In this document: positions 24,410 to 33,508 of the stretch, piece after piece | How positions within the stretch are numbered: the first letter of the stretch is position 1 | Layout: every line of letters starts with the position of its first letter | Origin: Reichenbachiella carrageenanivorans | Lineage (GTDB): Bacteria; Bacteroidota; Bacteroidia; Cytophagales; Cyclobacteriaceae | Length of the DNA stretch: 64,000 nucleotides | Direction of reading: 5' to 3' | Assembly (NCBI RefSeq): GCF_025639805.1 | Contig: NZ_CP106735.1 | Span: 434,001-498,000, forward strand | Notes under the pieces: generated by a model | Told to the model about the DNA's origin: nothing | The model's input: only the letters and a program-made list of their open reading frames with translations | Database searches by the model: none | Made by a program: the position numbers and the translations under genes

Positions 24410-26719
24410 TTATTGATCAATTGATTTGGATTGGGTGAGTTCCAGCTTGGCCGAAAGCAAGTCTTTGTCTGCCGACGACGTACCTACCATAATTTGGAAA
24501 GTCCCTTTCTCTACTCCATACTTCATGTCGATGTCGTAGAAAGCGAGGTCTTTGGCTTGGAGTTCGAATACGATTTGCTTCGACTCCTTAGGCGCAAGCG
24601 ACACTCTCTGGTAGCCTTTCAATTCTTTGACTGGTCGGGTGACCGACGACACCTCGTCTCGGATATACAGCTGGGCGATTTCGTCGCCTGGCAGAGACCC
24701 CGTGTTGGTGATGGTGACCGACACCTGCACTGAGGTGTCGGGCGCTATGCTGCTGGCACTCAACTGTAGTTGGTCGTATGCGAACTGCGTGTAGCTGAGA
24801 CCGTATCCAAAATGCCACAAAGGCTTGGAGGGTGCATCTATGTATTTGTGAAAAAACACAGATGGCTTTTTGTTGTACACCATGGGCACTTGCCCTACGT
24901 GGTAGGGAAAGGTCATGGTGAGTTTGCCCGATGGATTTACATCGCCTTTTACAATTTCGGCTATGGCTTGTCCACCAAAAGAACCCGGCTCCCAAGCCTC
25001 AATAATAGCAGGGATATTTTCTTTGATCCAGGGTTCTGATAGCGGACGTCCATTCACTAAAACTATAACTATGTTCTTGTTGATTTTATACAATCGTTTA
25101 ACCAATTCGAGCTGATTGCCCATCAGGTTGATGGTAGAGCGCCCTACATTTTCTCCGCAGTTTTTTTCATCCTTTTCGTACCTGAGTGAGTTGGACCCTA
25201 CAGCTACTACGATGGCATCGTAGCCCTTGGCTTTTGCAACTGCTGCCTCCAAGGCAGCGGCGTCTGGATTTCTCAGGCTCTCACCGCTATTTACATAATC
25301 TACTTGCGCGTCGGTAAATACCTGCTGGAATCCTTCGTAGATGGTAGTGAGCTTGTCTTCTGGCTGTGGCAATGCCCAGTCGCCCATCAGTCGGTGATTG
25401 TGGGCGTTTGGACCGGTCACCAATATTTTCTTTTGTGACGTGAATGGCAATAGGCCGTCGTTTTTTAATAGCACGATAGATTTGCGAGCTGCCTCTATGC
25501 TCAGTGCCTGATGCTCCTCGGAGAAAAGCTCTTTTGCCGCGCTACCCTCGTCTACAAATGGATCTTCGAACAAGCCCAACATAAATTTGGCTTTGAGGAT
25601 TTTGCGACAAGACTCGTTGATTTTGTTTTCGTCGATGGCGCCACTTCTTACTAGTTCGGCCAGAGGCGTCAGGAAGTTGGGACCATGCATGTGCATATCC
25701 ATGCCAGCATCTACCGACAGTCGGATGGCGTCCTTGGCATTTGCTGCTACGTGGTGCAGTTTTTCGATGCGTTCGATATCCATCCAGTCGCTCACCACGA
25801 ATCCGTCGTAGCCCCACTCGTCTCTTAGGATGTCGGTGAGTAGCATTTTGTTGCTGTGGCAGGGGATGCCGTTGAGCTCGTTGTGCGCGGCCATGAAGGT
25901 GAACACATTTGCGTCGACTTGTGCCTTGTAGGGCGGCAACCAAATTTCTCTAAGCTGCCTCATGGAAGCGTCCATCGGCGAGGCGTTGGTCCCATTATAA
26001 GGTTCGCTACCCGCGATAAAATGTTTGGCGCAAGCCAGTACATTGTCCTCACCAAAATCTCCCTGATAGCCATTGGTGAAAGCCAATCCCATCTGAGTGA
26101 CCATGTATGGGTCTTCGCCAAAAGTCTCTCCGCATCGGCCCCATCTAGGGTCTCTGGCTACGTCTACATTGGGAGAAAAGGTCCAGTGCATACCTGTGGC
26201 ACGAACTTCCTTGGCGGTGGCTTTGGCTACTTGATACAACAACTCATTGTCCCAAGAAGAAGACAATCCTAGCTGCGTAGGGAAAACCGTGCTCCCTTCG
26301 ATCATGGCATGGCCATGGATGGCATCGATACCGATGAGTAGTGGGATTTTGAGTCTGGTTTCTTTGGCCAGGCGCTGCAAGTCGTTGGCCTCTTTGGCGT
26401 CTTTCACATGAAGAAAAGAACCTATTTCGCCAGACGAAACCAAAGCCCTCAAGGAGTCTGAACTCATGCCTGGGTAAAGTCCCCATTGGTCGTTGTGGAT
26501 GAGCTCTTCGCCTTTGATTCGCTTCTTGGATTCTTCGATATGCAGCGGCGCCACATACTGACACATTTGACCTATTTTTTCTTCCAAGGTCATCTGCGAC
26601 ATGAGGCTTTCTACTCTAGCTTCTACTGGGGCCGTGGCGTCTGTATATTGTACCTGCGGTGTGGTCTGACAAGACATGACCAAACTGCCGACGATGAGGG
26701 TATGTATGATGTTCTTCAC
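24410..26719 (-). CDS. GH3 beta-glycosidase (glucosidase/xylosidase type), lipoprotein
   Basis: 769 aa from a GTG at 26719, which gives a proper lipoprotein signal (VKNIIHTLIVGSLVMSC). The longer frame from 26791 adds 24 residues overlapping the small membrane gene upstream and has no signal character. The barrel domain (about 30-370) has KHFIAGSEPYNGTNAS and the nucleophile D311 in GFVVSDWMD. The (alpha/beta)6 sandwich (about 400-620) and fibronectin-III-like tail (FGYGLSYTQFAYD onward) complete a BglX-like architecture. The family releases terminal beta-glucose or beta-xylose; next to two GH10 genes beta-xylosidase is plausible but not provable. Its product would feed the kinase at 37635-39617 only if it is xylose-derived. 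Confidence 0.9.
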   Translation of the reverse strand: MKNIIHTLIVGSLVMSCQTTPQVQYTDATAPVEARVESLMSQMTLEEKIGQMCQYVAPLHIEESKKRIKGEELIHNDQWGLYPGMSSDSLRALVSSGEIGSFLHVKDAKEANDLQRLAKETRLKIPLLIGIDAIHGHAMIEGSTVFPTQLGLSSSWDNELLYQVAKATAKEVRATGMHWTFSPNVDVARDPRWGRCGETFGEDPYMVTQMGLAFTNGYQGDFGEDNVLACAKHFIAGSEPYNGTNASPMDASMRQLREIWLPPYKAQVDANVFTFMAAHNELNGIPCHSNKMLLTDILRDEWGYDGFVVSDWMDIERIEKLHHVAANAKDAIRLSVDAGMDMHMHGPNFLTPLAELVRSGAIDENKINESCRKILKAKFMLGLFEDPFVDEGSAAKELFSEEHQALSIEAARKSIVLLKNDGLLPFTSQKKILVTGPNAHNHRLMGDWALPQPEDKLTTIYEGFQQVFTDAQVDYVNSGESLRNPDAAALEAAVAKAKGYDAIVVAVGSNSLRYEKDEKNCGENVGRSTINLMGNQLELVKRLYKINKNIVIVLVNGRPLSEPWIKENIPAIIEAWEPGSFGGQAIAEIVKGDVNPSGKLTMTFPYHVGQVPMVYNKKPSVFFHKYIDAPSKPLWHFGYGLSYTQFAYDQLQLSASSIAPDTSVQVSVTITNTGSLPGDEIAQLYIRDEVSSVTRPVKELKGYQRVSLAPKESKQIVFELQAKDLAFYDIDMKYGVEKGTFQIMVGTSSADKDLLSAKLELTQSKSIDQ

Positions 26720-26735
26720 GTGATTGATATTTTGA

Positions 26736-26840
26736 TTAAAGTAAAAAGATGAGCAAGGAGAGCAAGGTGGATACCAGTGCCAGAATCGCAAAATACTCTA
26801 GCACAGCATACCTCTTTTTTCCTTTTTTGAAAGACTCCAT
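26736..26840 (-). CDS. Small single-span membrane protein, unrecognised
   Basis: An ATG-started frame of 34 residues begins MESFKKGKKRYAVLEYF. It continues into one strongly hydrophobic helix (residues about 18-34, ILALVSTLLSLLIFLL) and stops 17 bases before the GH3 start. A GTG at 26855 would add five residues. The basic N-terminus followed by one span predicts an N-in inner-membrane peptide. It sits in the 165-base gap between the binding-protein gene and GH3 and is on the operon strand. I do not recognise a family. The alternative, a chance frame, is possible, but the charge-then-helix pattern and tight fit in the operon favour a gene. Confidence 0.5.
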   Translation of the reverse strand: MESFKKGKKRYAVLEYFAILALVSTLLSLLIFLL

Positions 26841-26884
26841 TTGCTCTCTTTTCACTTTCGTAATGATTTATTTATTAAAATAAT

Positions 26885-28492
26885 TTATTCTTCGATGGCA
26901 GTATAGGCACTTGTGCCTCGTGCAGTTACATAATCGATCAACCATTGACCATTTTTATCAATAGCAGTACTTGCAGCGTCGGGTATTATTCTCCAATGCA
27001 TATATATTGTACTTCCTGACACTCCAGTCAAATCGATCTCTCTCGTATAGTCGGTTGTACTTGGAGATGTCGCCCATTCACTATCATTGGCCGCCATCAA
27101 TGTAGACCACTCAGTAGGTACAAATGCACCACTAAGGTCAGACTCTCCATAGTAGAACATACGATCGTACGAGGTGAAAAAGTCTCCGTTTGAGCCACCA
27201 TTAGTTTGACCTGTATATTCACCGAATGTAACTTCTACATACTTGTAACCTGTCACGTCCAGCACCCTAGTCAGACTTACATCACAAGTTTCAAAGTCGG
27301 GTCTAAATACCCGAATACCATCTAACCCTGACACACCATTTTTCTTCACCCAAGAAGAACCTGCCCCATTATTAATTCCATTCCAAACACCAGGATATGC
27401 CACTTCAGGCAAGGCGGTATCATTCAGGCCGTCATTCAACTGATCATTGACTACTTCTGTCCATACTACTTCCACAGTCAAATCAAACTGATCTGCAAAC
27501 TCTGCTTCTACCCCAGCGCCGTTGGTCACTTTCACACCTAGAGAATACTCCCCTTCTGGCAGGTCGGCGTCTGCTGCGATGATCACTTCACCATTGACTC
27601 CAAAGCTGAACTCCGATGTCGATGCAGACAATGCTGCAGGCAGGATCAGTTCGTATCCTCCGCCGGCGTCCATGCCTTCCAATACTGGCTGGCTGGTGGT
27701 GTATGCCGTCCAAGGCGACAGTTTTACATTAGTAAGCGCTGTCGTTCCATCTTGTTGGAAATAGGCCAGTGTAGGTGCGTCGCCCACATTAATGGTCACC
27801 AAGTTTTCCTCTTGCTGCAGTCCCAAATTGGTAGTGACCAATACGGACAGTACCACGGTCTTTTCTGTGATGATGCCTGTTTTTGAGATTTCACCCGTAT
27901 TCGCATTGATGGCAATCCCCTGTGGGCCATCTACAAGCTGATAAGTCACCGTGGTGAGGTCGCCACCCGAAGTGTCTGTGTACGAAACCGTAGCGATCGT
28001 ACCTAGCTCAAGTGCGCCTACATCCACTGTGCTGTGGTCTACAGTCACATCGATCGGCACAGCGAGTATGTCCATGGTCACGATATTGTCTAGTACCACT
28101 ACGCCCGTGGCTGTGGTCACTCCTATACTCACTACGTATGATCCAGCGGACAATTCACCAGCATTGATATAAGACACTACGCCCGTCTTACTGTCTATTT
28201 CAAACTTAGCTTTTTGATACGTACTGTTCAAAGGTGCCTTGATGGTGTCTAGCACCAGACTGTAGCTACTCTCTATATCGATCACAGGCTCGTCGGTAGA
28301 TATAGCATCTAGGAATGGATATGACGTGACGTCTTCGTACGTCACTACGCTGTCTCCTGCTACTATTACGGTAGGCTCATACCTTTCATATTCTTCGAAT
28401 GTATTTTCACAAGAAGCCAAAAATGTAAGGACTCCGATGATAAAAAGAATGCTGTAAAAGGGGTTGTCTAGTATTTTCTTTTGCTTTCTCAT
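26885..28492 (-). CDS. Surface glycan-binding lipoprotein (SusE/F position)
   Basis: 535 aa lipoprotein (lipobox FLASC, Cys28). Repeated Ig/cadherin-like beta domains fill about 40-340 (GIAINANTGEISKTG, PTLAYFQQDG, SLGVKVTNGAG). A C-terminal beta-sandwich runs from about 360 to 535. It has no catalytic motif. It lies 4 bases after SusD, the place normally held by a SusE/F-type surface glycan-binding protein, which catches polysaccharide for SusCD. The C-terminal domain probably holds the binding face, since in such proteins the N-terminal domains act as spacers. Ligand unknown. Confidence 0.85.
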   Translation of the reverse strand: MRKQKKILDNPFYSILFIIGVLTFLASCENTFEEYERYEPTVIVAGDSVVTYEDVTSYPFLDAISTDEPVIDIESSYSLVLDTIKAPLNSTYQKAKFEIDSKTGVVSYINAGELSAGSYVVSIGVTTATGVVVLDNIVTMDILAVPIDVTVDHSTVDVGALELGTIATVSYTDTSGGDLTTVTYQLVDGPQGIAINANTGEISKTGIITEKTVVLSVLVTTNLGLQQEENLVTINVGDAPTLAYFQQDGTTALTNVKLSPWTAYTTSQPVLEGMDAGGGYELILPAALSASTSEFSFGVNGEVIIAADADLPEGEYSLGVKVTNGAGVEAEFADQFDLTVEVVWTEVVNDQLNDGLNDTALPEVAYPGVWNGINNGAGSSWVKKNGVSGLDGIRVFRPDFETCDVSLTRVLDVTGYKYVEVTFGEYTGQTNGGSNGDFFTSYDRMFYYGESDLSGAFVPTEWSTLMAANDSEWATSPSTTDYTREIDLTGVSGSTIYMHWRIIPDAASTAIDKNGQWLIDYVTARGTSAYTAIEE

Positions 28493-28496
28493 CTTC

Positions 28497-30023
28497 TTAG
28501 TTGATTTCTTGGTTCGTGTTTATTTCATGCGCTGGCAATGGCAGGTACATGATTATATCTTCGTTGTCTTCCAAAGTCACATCTACGACAGGGTCAAACT
28601 TAGGCCCGTTGTTGTGCGCGTCGATGACGTGATCATAGAAGTACTGGTAGCCTCTTCGGCGATTGTTGAACCAGTCGTGGCCTTCGCCTACCAGCTCAAA
28701 ACGGTATTCATTCATAATGGCCTCTCGAAAACTGTCTTTCCCGCTGCTATAGCCTACCTGTGGCGTGAGCCCCACTCTAGCCAATACTTCGGTGACGTAG
28801 CCCAACTGCTCTCCATTTTGAAGTTCGTTGGATATCTCGGAGAGCATCAGCAGCAGATCGGCATATCGATAGATGATAAAATTCTGATTGCTGAGGTCGG
28901 TGACGTTAGCGGTATCTTTTTCGTAGTACTTATACAGGTATGGAAATCCACTGTTGAATTTCTTGCGAGCTGTATTGTCTGGGTAGTTGGCTACTGTATT
29001 GCCGTACCCACCCGAATTGGGATTTCTATTTACATAAGATCCCTTGTACGTTTCTGCTATTCTAGGGTCTGAGGCATAGGTAGCAGCGTGCAAATCATAG
29101 ACTTCTGCGTTTATCTTCATTCTGCCCCACGATGGCCCTGCAATGGCATTGGAAGCGGTGAATAACTTCACGAAGTTTGAAGAATTGATTTTATTGAACT
29201 GTAGTTCAAAAATAGACTCTTCTGTATTGCCCCCCTCGGATTCCCAAAGTTCGGCAAAGTCGCCCACCAGTTCGTACTGTCCATAGACCTGTATCGCATG
29301 GTCGTAGGCCAACTGCCAATAATCCAGCGTGGTGTCCTGCAATTCGGCAGGAGCCGTAGCCAATACCATGTAGACCTTGGCCAGCAGCATGTGAGCGGCA
29401 AATGCTTTAGGATAGCCTAAGCCAGCTGCGCCATTCATCATCGAAGCGGCCAGTTCGGCATCTGCTATGATCTGGTCATATCCCTCACTAGCCGACGACA
29501 AAGAGAGATGAATGTCCTGATCTGTAGCAGGCGTGAGTCTCAAAGGCACCTCGCCCCAGAGTCTGACCAAGTTGAAATAATTGTAGGCTCTCAAGAAATA
29601 GGCTTGTCCCAATGCATCTTTGACCATCAGCCTGTCGCTTTCGCTGAAAGCTGCGGTGTCGATAGCCTGTATCATGTCATTGGCTCTGCTCACCGCGGCG
29701 TAAGTCGTTCTCCACAGACCTTCTAGATGTGTAGAGCTGTTCAAAGGACGCAGTGAACAAAGGTTAACATTGTCTGAGCTGGTGGCCTCGCCTCCTTTGC
29801 CCGACACAAAAAATCCTGAGTTTCCTCCAGTCACATAATGGAAGTCATTGCCCATATAGTTGAATGCTGTCAGCCCCTGATAGGTGCCGTCCAGTGCCGT
29901 CTGTACACCTTCTACTGTAGCGTATACACTTTCATTGTTTGGAAATGGTGGTTCTTCATCTAAACTACAAGCAGTCACTAGTATGCTCAGACTAAGTACG
30001 ATTATATTTTTAAAATTTTTCAT
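28497..30023 (-). CDS. susD: SusD-like outer-membrane glycan-binding lipoprotein
   Basis: 508 aa lipoprotein (lipobox VTAC, Cys19). It has the SusD/RagB pattern: N-terminal VEGVQTALDGTYQGL, TPR helices with AYFLRAYNYFNLVRLWGEVPL, and a C-terminal FEL...GEGHDWFNNRRRGY and YLPLPAHEINTNQ. It caps the SusC transporter at 30043-33183, whose stop is 19 bases upstream of its start, and helps load oligosaccharide. Full length for the family. Confidence 0.96.
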   Translation of the reverse strand: MKNFKNIIVLSLSILVTACSLDEEPPFPNNESVYATVEGVQTALDGTYQGLTAFNYMGNDFHYVTGGNSGFFVSGKGGEATSSDNVNLCSLRPLNSSTHLEGLWRTTYAAVSRANDMIQAIDTAAFSESDRLMVKDALGQAYFLRAYNYFNLVRLWGEVPLRLTPATDQDIHLSLSSASEGYDQIIADAELAASMMNGAAGLGYPKAFAAHMLLAKVYMVLATAPAELQDTTLDYWQLAYDHAIQVYGQYELVGDFAELWESEGGNTEESIFELQFNKINSSNFVKLFTASNAIAGPSWGRMKINAEVYDLHAATYASDPRIAETYKGSYVNRNPNSGGYGNTVANYPDNTARKKFNSGFPYLYKYYEKDTANVTDLSNQNFIIYRYADLLLMLSEISNELQNGEQLGYVTEVLARVGLTPQVGYSSGKDSFREAIMNEYRFELVGEGHDWFNNRRRGYQYFYDHVIDAHNNGPKFDPVVDVTLEDNEDIIMYLPLPAHEINTNQEIN

Positions 30024-30042
30024 TGCTTTGGATTTAGATAGA

Positions 30043-33000
30043 TTAGAAACTCAAATTAAGACCGAGGATAAATACTCGGGCATTTGGGTAGTTGACCCAA
30101 TCCACTCCCATGATTCCGCTGGTATTCTGATAGCTGGTAATCACTGGATCATAGCCGCTATAATTAGTAAGCGTAAGTAAGTTCTGTGCGGAGAAATAAA
30201 TGTGACAGGAGTTCAACACCTTCTCTACAGGCAAGTCGTAGCCCAGAGTCACATTGTTGATTCGCAGGTAGCTGCCATCTTCTATGATTCGATCCGAAAT
30301 GGCACCCGCGTTGTTTTCGCCGATGTATCCTACGCGTGGGAAGGTATTGCTCGGCAAGTCTGGCCTCCAAGCTTCGTGATAGGCTACTGGCATGATGTTT
30401 CTACTGGTACCTTCGGCAATGCCCAATCGGAGCAAGTTGCCGTTGGCGATTTCATTACCATAGACACCGTTGGCCTGTACATTCAATGAAAATCGTTTGT
30501 ATTCTACCGAAAGGTTAGCCCCAAAAATAAAATCTGGATTGGGGTTGCCGATGATCACTCGATCATTACCATCTACTACTCCATCGCCGTTCTGGTCTAT
30601 TCTTTTGATATCGCCCGGCTGTGCGCCATCCAAGATATCTGTATCGCCTGTCTGATAGATACCGTCTGTTTGCCATCCATAAAACAAGCCTACCTGCTCC
30701 CCTTCTAGAAAGATATTGGCAGGCGCCTTGAAATAAGTGCCCGACGAGACATTGCTCCCTAAGTAATAGGATCTCTGCTGCTCCGACCCTTCGATGAAGA
30801 TCGGTGCATCTGGAATACCTAGCTCTTGCAGTTCGGTTCTGTTGAAGGCGATGTTGCCACCCACAGAGACAAACCAATCGTTTTTGTCGATTGCTTTTGC
30901 GTTCAGGCTCACTTCCAAGCCTTTGTTTAGAATGGTGCCTCTATTGGTGAGCATCTGCTCATAACCTGCACTGGTTGGTATTTCCATTTGCTGCAAGAGG
31001 TCTGTCGTAGTCTTTGAATAGGCGTCTACTGTCGCCGTCAATCTATTGTCGAACACGCCGAAATCTACACCTACATTGAGCTGAGTCGTGGTTTCCCAAG
31101 TCAGATCAGGGTTGGCAATATTGGCTGGCACAAAACCTACCTTGTCTCCATTACCAGCATCTGAGTAGTAGATTCTGTTGTAGTTGCTCAAGGTTTGATA
31201 AGGACTGATTCCTTGATTACCGATACGCCCCCAACCTGCTCTAAATTTCAATTCGTCTACTAAACCCAATGATTCGATAAACGACTCATCAGAGGCTCTC
31301 CATGCTACTGAAAAAGAAGGGAAGTACCCGTACTTATGCCCGTTGGCAAATTTGGAAGATCCATCTGCGCGAAACGATGCGGTCAAAATATATTTGTCCA
31401 TCAGGGTGTAATTGACTCTACCTAGATAAGACAGCAGGTTTTCTGCCGCAGGCAAAGTAGACAATGGCCTAGAGACAAAGGCTGCGTACTGAGCACCATT
31501 CACGGTAAATTCGGTGGTGGCAAAATTTTGCGCCTCGTACAGCGTATTCATGATCTGACGTCCTTCGTAAGTAAACCCTACCGTAGAGTTGATGCGGTGG
31601 ATTTTGTTGAAAGTCGTGTTGTACATGAGCAGGTTGTTGAGCGTATAAGACTTCGAGTCTAAACTAGAGATAGAAAGTACCCCGTTGCTCTGTGAACCTG
31701 GGAAGGTAGTGAGTCCGTAAAACTTCTTTCTCTCTTTGTTTCGAATGTCACCGCCAGCTCTCAATTGGTACTTGAGCCCTTTGATGGGGAGCTTGTAGGT
31801 AAGGCCCACAGAACCAATAAAACGTCCTTCTTCTGAGTAGTCTTCGTAATCATTCAACCAAGAATAAGGGTTAGACAATTCTAGTTCATTTCCGAAATCG
31901 TCAATTTCGCTGTCTACGATTGGGGAGTAGTCTACCACGTTGTTGATAAATCCTCTGCTACCGCCAGACTTACTGCCGTTTTGTGCAAAGTTGCCTTGAC
32001 TATAGTATGCCGAAAATCGAGCATCTACACTCAACTTTTCCGTAAGACTGCTGTTGAGGTTGATACGGAAATCTCCACTTTGAATGTGTGAAGCGTCTAC
32101 GATACCAGATTGGTCGTTGTACCCACCAGAGATATAGTAAGATCCGTCATCGCCAAACCCTCCACTCAAGGCCACCCCAGCATTGTAGCTGATGCCATAT
32201 TCATAAATTTCGTCTTGCCAGTTGATCTGCTGGAAAGCCTCGTCGCCTACGACTGGGCCATTGGCAGTGTAACTGATCGGGTAGACATTGCCATTGTTGA
32301 TTTGAAAAACAGGCTCGTTTCCAGACCTGATCGCTTCTTCATTTCTATACATGGCGTAATCTGTACCGTTCAGCACATCTATTTTCTTGCTGATTTGCGC
32401 CAAGCTGCTCGTCACATATGCGTTGATTCTGGTTTGGCCAGGCTCTCCTTGCTTGGTGGTGATCAAGACCACGCCATTGGCTCCTCTCGAACCATAGATA
32501 GCCGTGGCAGAAGCATCCTTTAGTACTTCTATGCTTTCGATGTCTCGTGGGTTGATCCCGTTCAGGCCATTTTGATTTTCTTGGAGTGAGTTGCCATCCG
32601 TGCTGGCATCCATAGCGTCTTCTCCAGCCGATGAGATAATGACTCCATCTACCACATAGAGCGGCTCGTTGTTGCCACGAAGGCTATTCGTACCTCGGAT
32701 TTTTACGCTGATACCCATGCCAGGATTGCCACTCGTACCAGAGACCTGCACCCCTGCCGCACGTCCGCGAAGCAAGTTGTCTACCGTAGAATATTGTCTG
32801 GCCACATTCTCTTCTACTTTCACAGAGGAGATGGACCCGGTCACGTCACTCTTTCTCATGGTGCCGTAGCCTACCACTACTATTTCGTCTAGCTCGACAA
32901 AATCGGGTGTCAGTACAATATCCAGTTTAGATTTTCCGGCAACGGAAATTTCTTGTTTCAAATAGCCCAAAAAAGAAACTACTAGCGTAGCATCATCTGG

Positions 33001-33183
33001 TGTCGTCAGCGTAAACCTTCCGTCTATATCAGTGACCACACCTTCTTTGGTGCCGCTAATAATGATACTAGCTCCTGGAATAGTTTCCCCTTCATTATCC
33101 ACTACTGTTCCCGACACGCTGTGCTGAGCATAGCCCAAGTGCGTAAGGAACAGTAGGATCGTTATAAAGTAAGTTTGTTTCAT
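30043..33183 (-). CDS. susC: SusC-like TonB-dependent outer-membrane transporter
   Basis: 1046 aa with a signal peptide (ILLFLTHLGYAQ). A carboxypeptidase-regulatory-like domain (about 20-95, VSGTVVDNEGETIPGAS) leads to the plug (about 105-230, ELDEIVVVGYGTMRKSDVTGS; GINPRDIESIEVLKDASA; IYGSRGANGVVLITTK). The 22-strand-type barrel runs to the C-terminal aromatic residue (VFILGLNLSF). Complete and typical. It imports the oligosaccharides bound by the SusD partner, using TonB energy. It is the first gene of the main operon, which continues with small gaps down to 13905. Confidence 0.97.
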   Translation of the reverse strand: MKQTYFITILLFLTHLGYAQHSVSGTVVDNEGETIPGASIIISGTKEGVVTDIDGRFTLTTPDDATLVVSFLGYLKQEISVAGKSKLDIVLTPDFVELDEIVVVGYGTMRKSDVTGSISSVKVEENVARQYSTVDNLLRGRAAGVQVSGTSGNPGMGISVKIRGTNSLRGNNEPLYVVDGVIISSAGEDAMDASTDGNSLQENQNGLNGINPRDIESIEVLKDASATAIYGSRGANGVVLITTKQGEPGQTRINAYVTSSLAQISKKIDVLNGTDYAMYRNEEAIRSGNEPVFQINNGNVYPISYTANGPVVGDEAFQQINWQDEIYEYGISYNAGVALSGGFGDDGSYYISGGYNDQSGIVDASHIQSGDFRINLNSSLTEKLSVDARFSAYYSQGNFAQNGSKSGGSRGFINNVVDYSPIVDSEIDDFGNELELSNPYSWLNDYEDYSEEGRFIGSVGLTYKLPIKGLKYQLRAGGDIRNKERKKFYGLTTFPGSQSNGVLSISSLDSKSYTLNNLLMYNTTFNKIHRINSTVGFTYEGRQIMNTLYEAQNFATTEFTVNGAQYAAFVSRPLSTLPAAENLLSYLGRVNYTLMDKYILTASFRADGSSKFANGHKYGYFPSFSVAWRASDESFIESLGLVDELKFRAGWGRIGNQGISPYQTLSNYNRIYYSDAGNGDKVGFVPANIANPDLTWETTTQLNVGVDFGVFDNRLTATVDAYSKTTTDLLQQMEIPTSAGYEQMLTNRGTILNKGLEVSLNAKAIDKNDWFVSVGGNIAFNRTELQELGIPDAPIFIEGSEQQRSYYLGSNVSSGTYFKAPANIFLEGEQVGLFYGWQTDGIYQTGDTDILDGAQPGDIKRIDQNGDGVVDGNDRVIIGNPNPDFIFGANLSVEYKRFSLNVQANGVYGNEIANGNLLRLGIAEGTSRNIMPVAYHEAWRPDLPSNTFPRVGYIGENNAGAISDRIIEDGSYLRINNVTLGYDLPVEKVLNSCHIYFSAQNLLTLTNYSGYDPVITSYQNTSGIMGVDWVNYPNARVFILGLNLSF

Positions 33184-33508
33184 ATCGTAGTCTTCGTCAT
33201 GTTTGTGTGTTGTATCAATTATTCAATACCGAAGTTGATAAATCCATTTCTATAGAAGGTTTGATTCCTGTTTCAAAAGGTTGGAATTCCGTTAAACAGT
33301 CGATTATTGGCAATAAAACAACTTTTTCACTCTATAAGATAACGATTTATAAGGAGTAAAGGGGGCTGGTGGATCGAAAAAGGCAACGGAATGGAAGGTT
33401 GCTCACGGAGGAGAACAGGCTGTTTTTTTGAGCGTAGTACGAAGCGCAGAAATGCTAAGAGCATTATGCTGCAGTGCTTACGCTGGGGGAGACAAGCCGA
33501 CGCCTATG
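33184..33508. other. Upstream region of the SusC operon
   Basis: These 325 bases separate the hybrid-sensor stop from the SusC start and must hold the operon promoter, yet no TAnnTTTG box is visible. A short exact palindrome TTATTG-G-CAATAA lies at 33304-33316, about 120 bases before the SusC ATG, where an activator could bind. Near the sensor end the bases AACAGGCTGTTTTTTTG could form a weak hairpin. No gene seen. Confidence 0.4.

Noticed and set aside
24410..26791. Longer GH3 start at 26791
   Set aside because: The added 24 residues have no signal character and would overlap the small membrane gene; the GTG at 26719 begins a proper lipoprotein signal.
28464..29072. Plus-strand open frame of 202 codons
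   Set aside because: It is opposite the SusD gene; the hydrophobic look is a by-product of reading SusD codons on the other strand.
33418..33508. Hairpin-like GCATTATGC and AACAGGCTGTT symmetry after the first hybrid sensor
   Set aside because: Arms are short and only partly followed by T; not strong enough to call a terminator.
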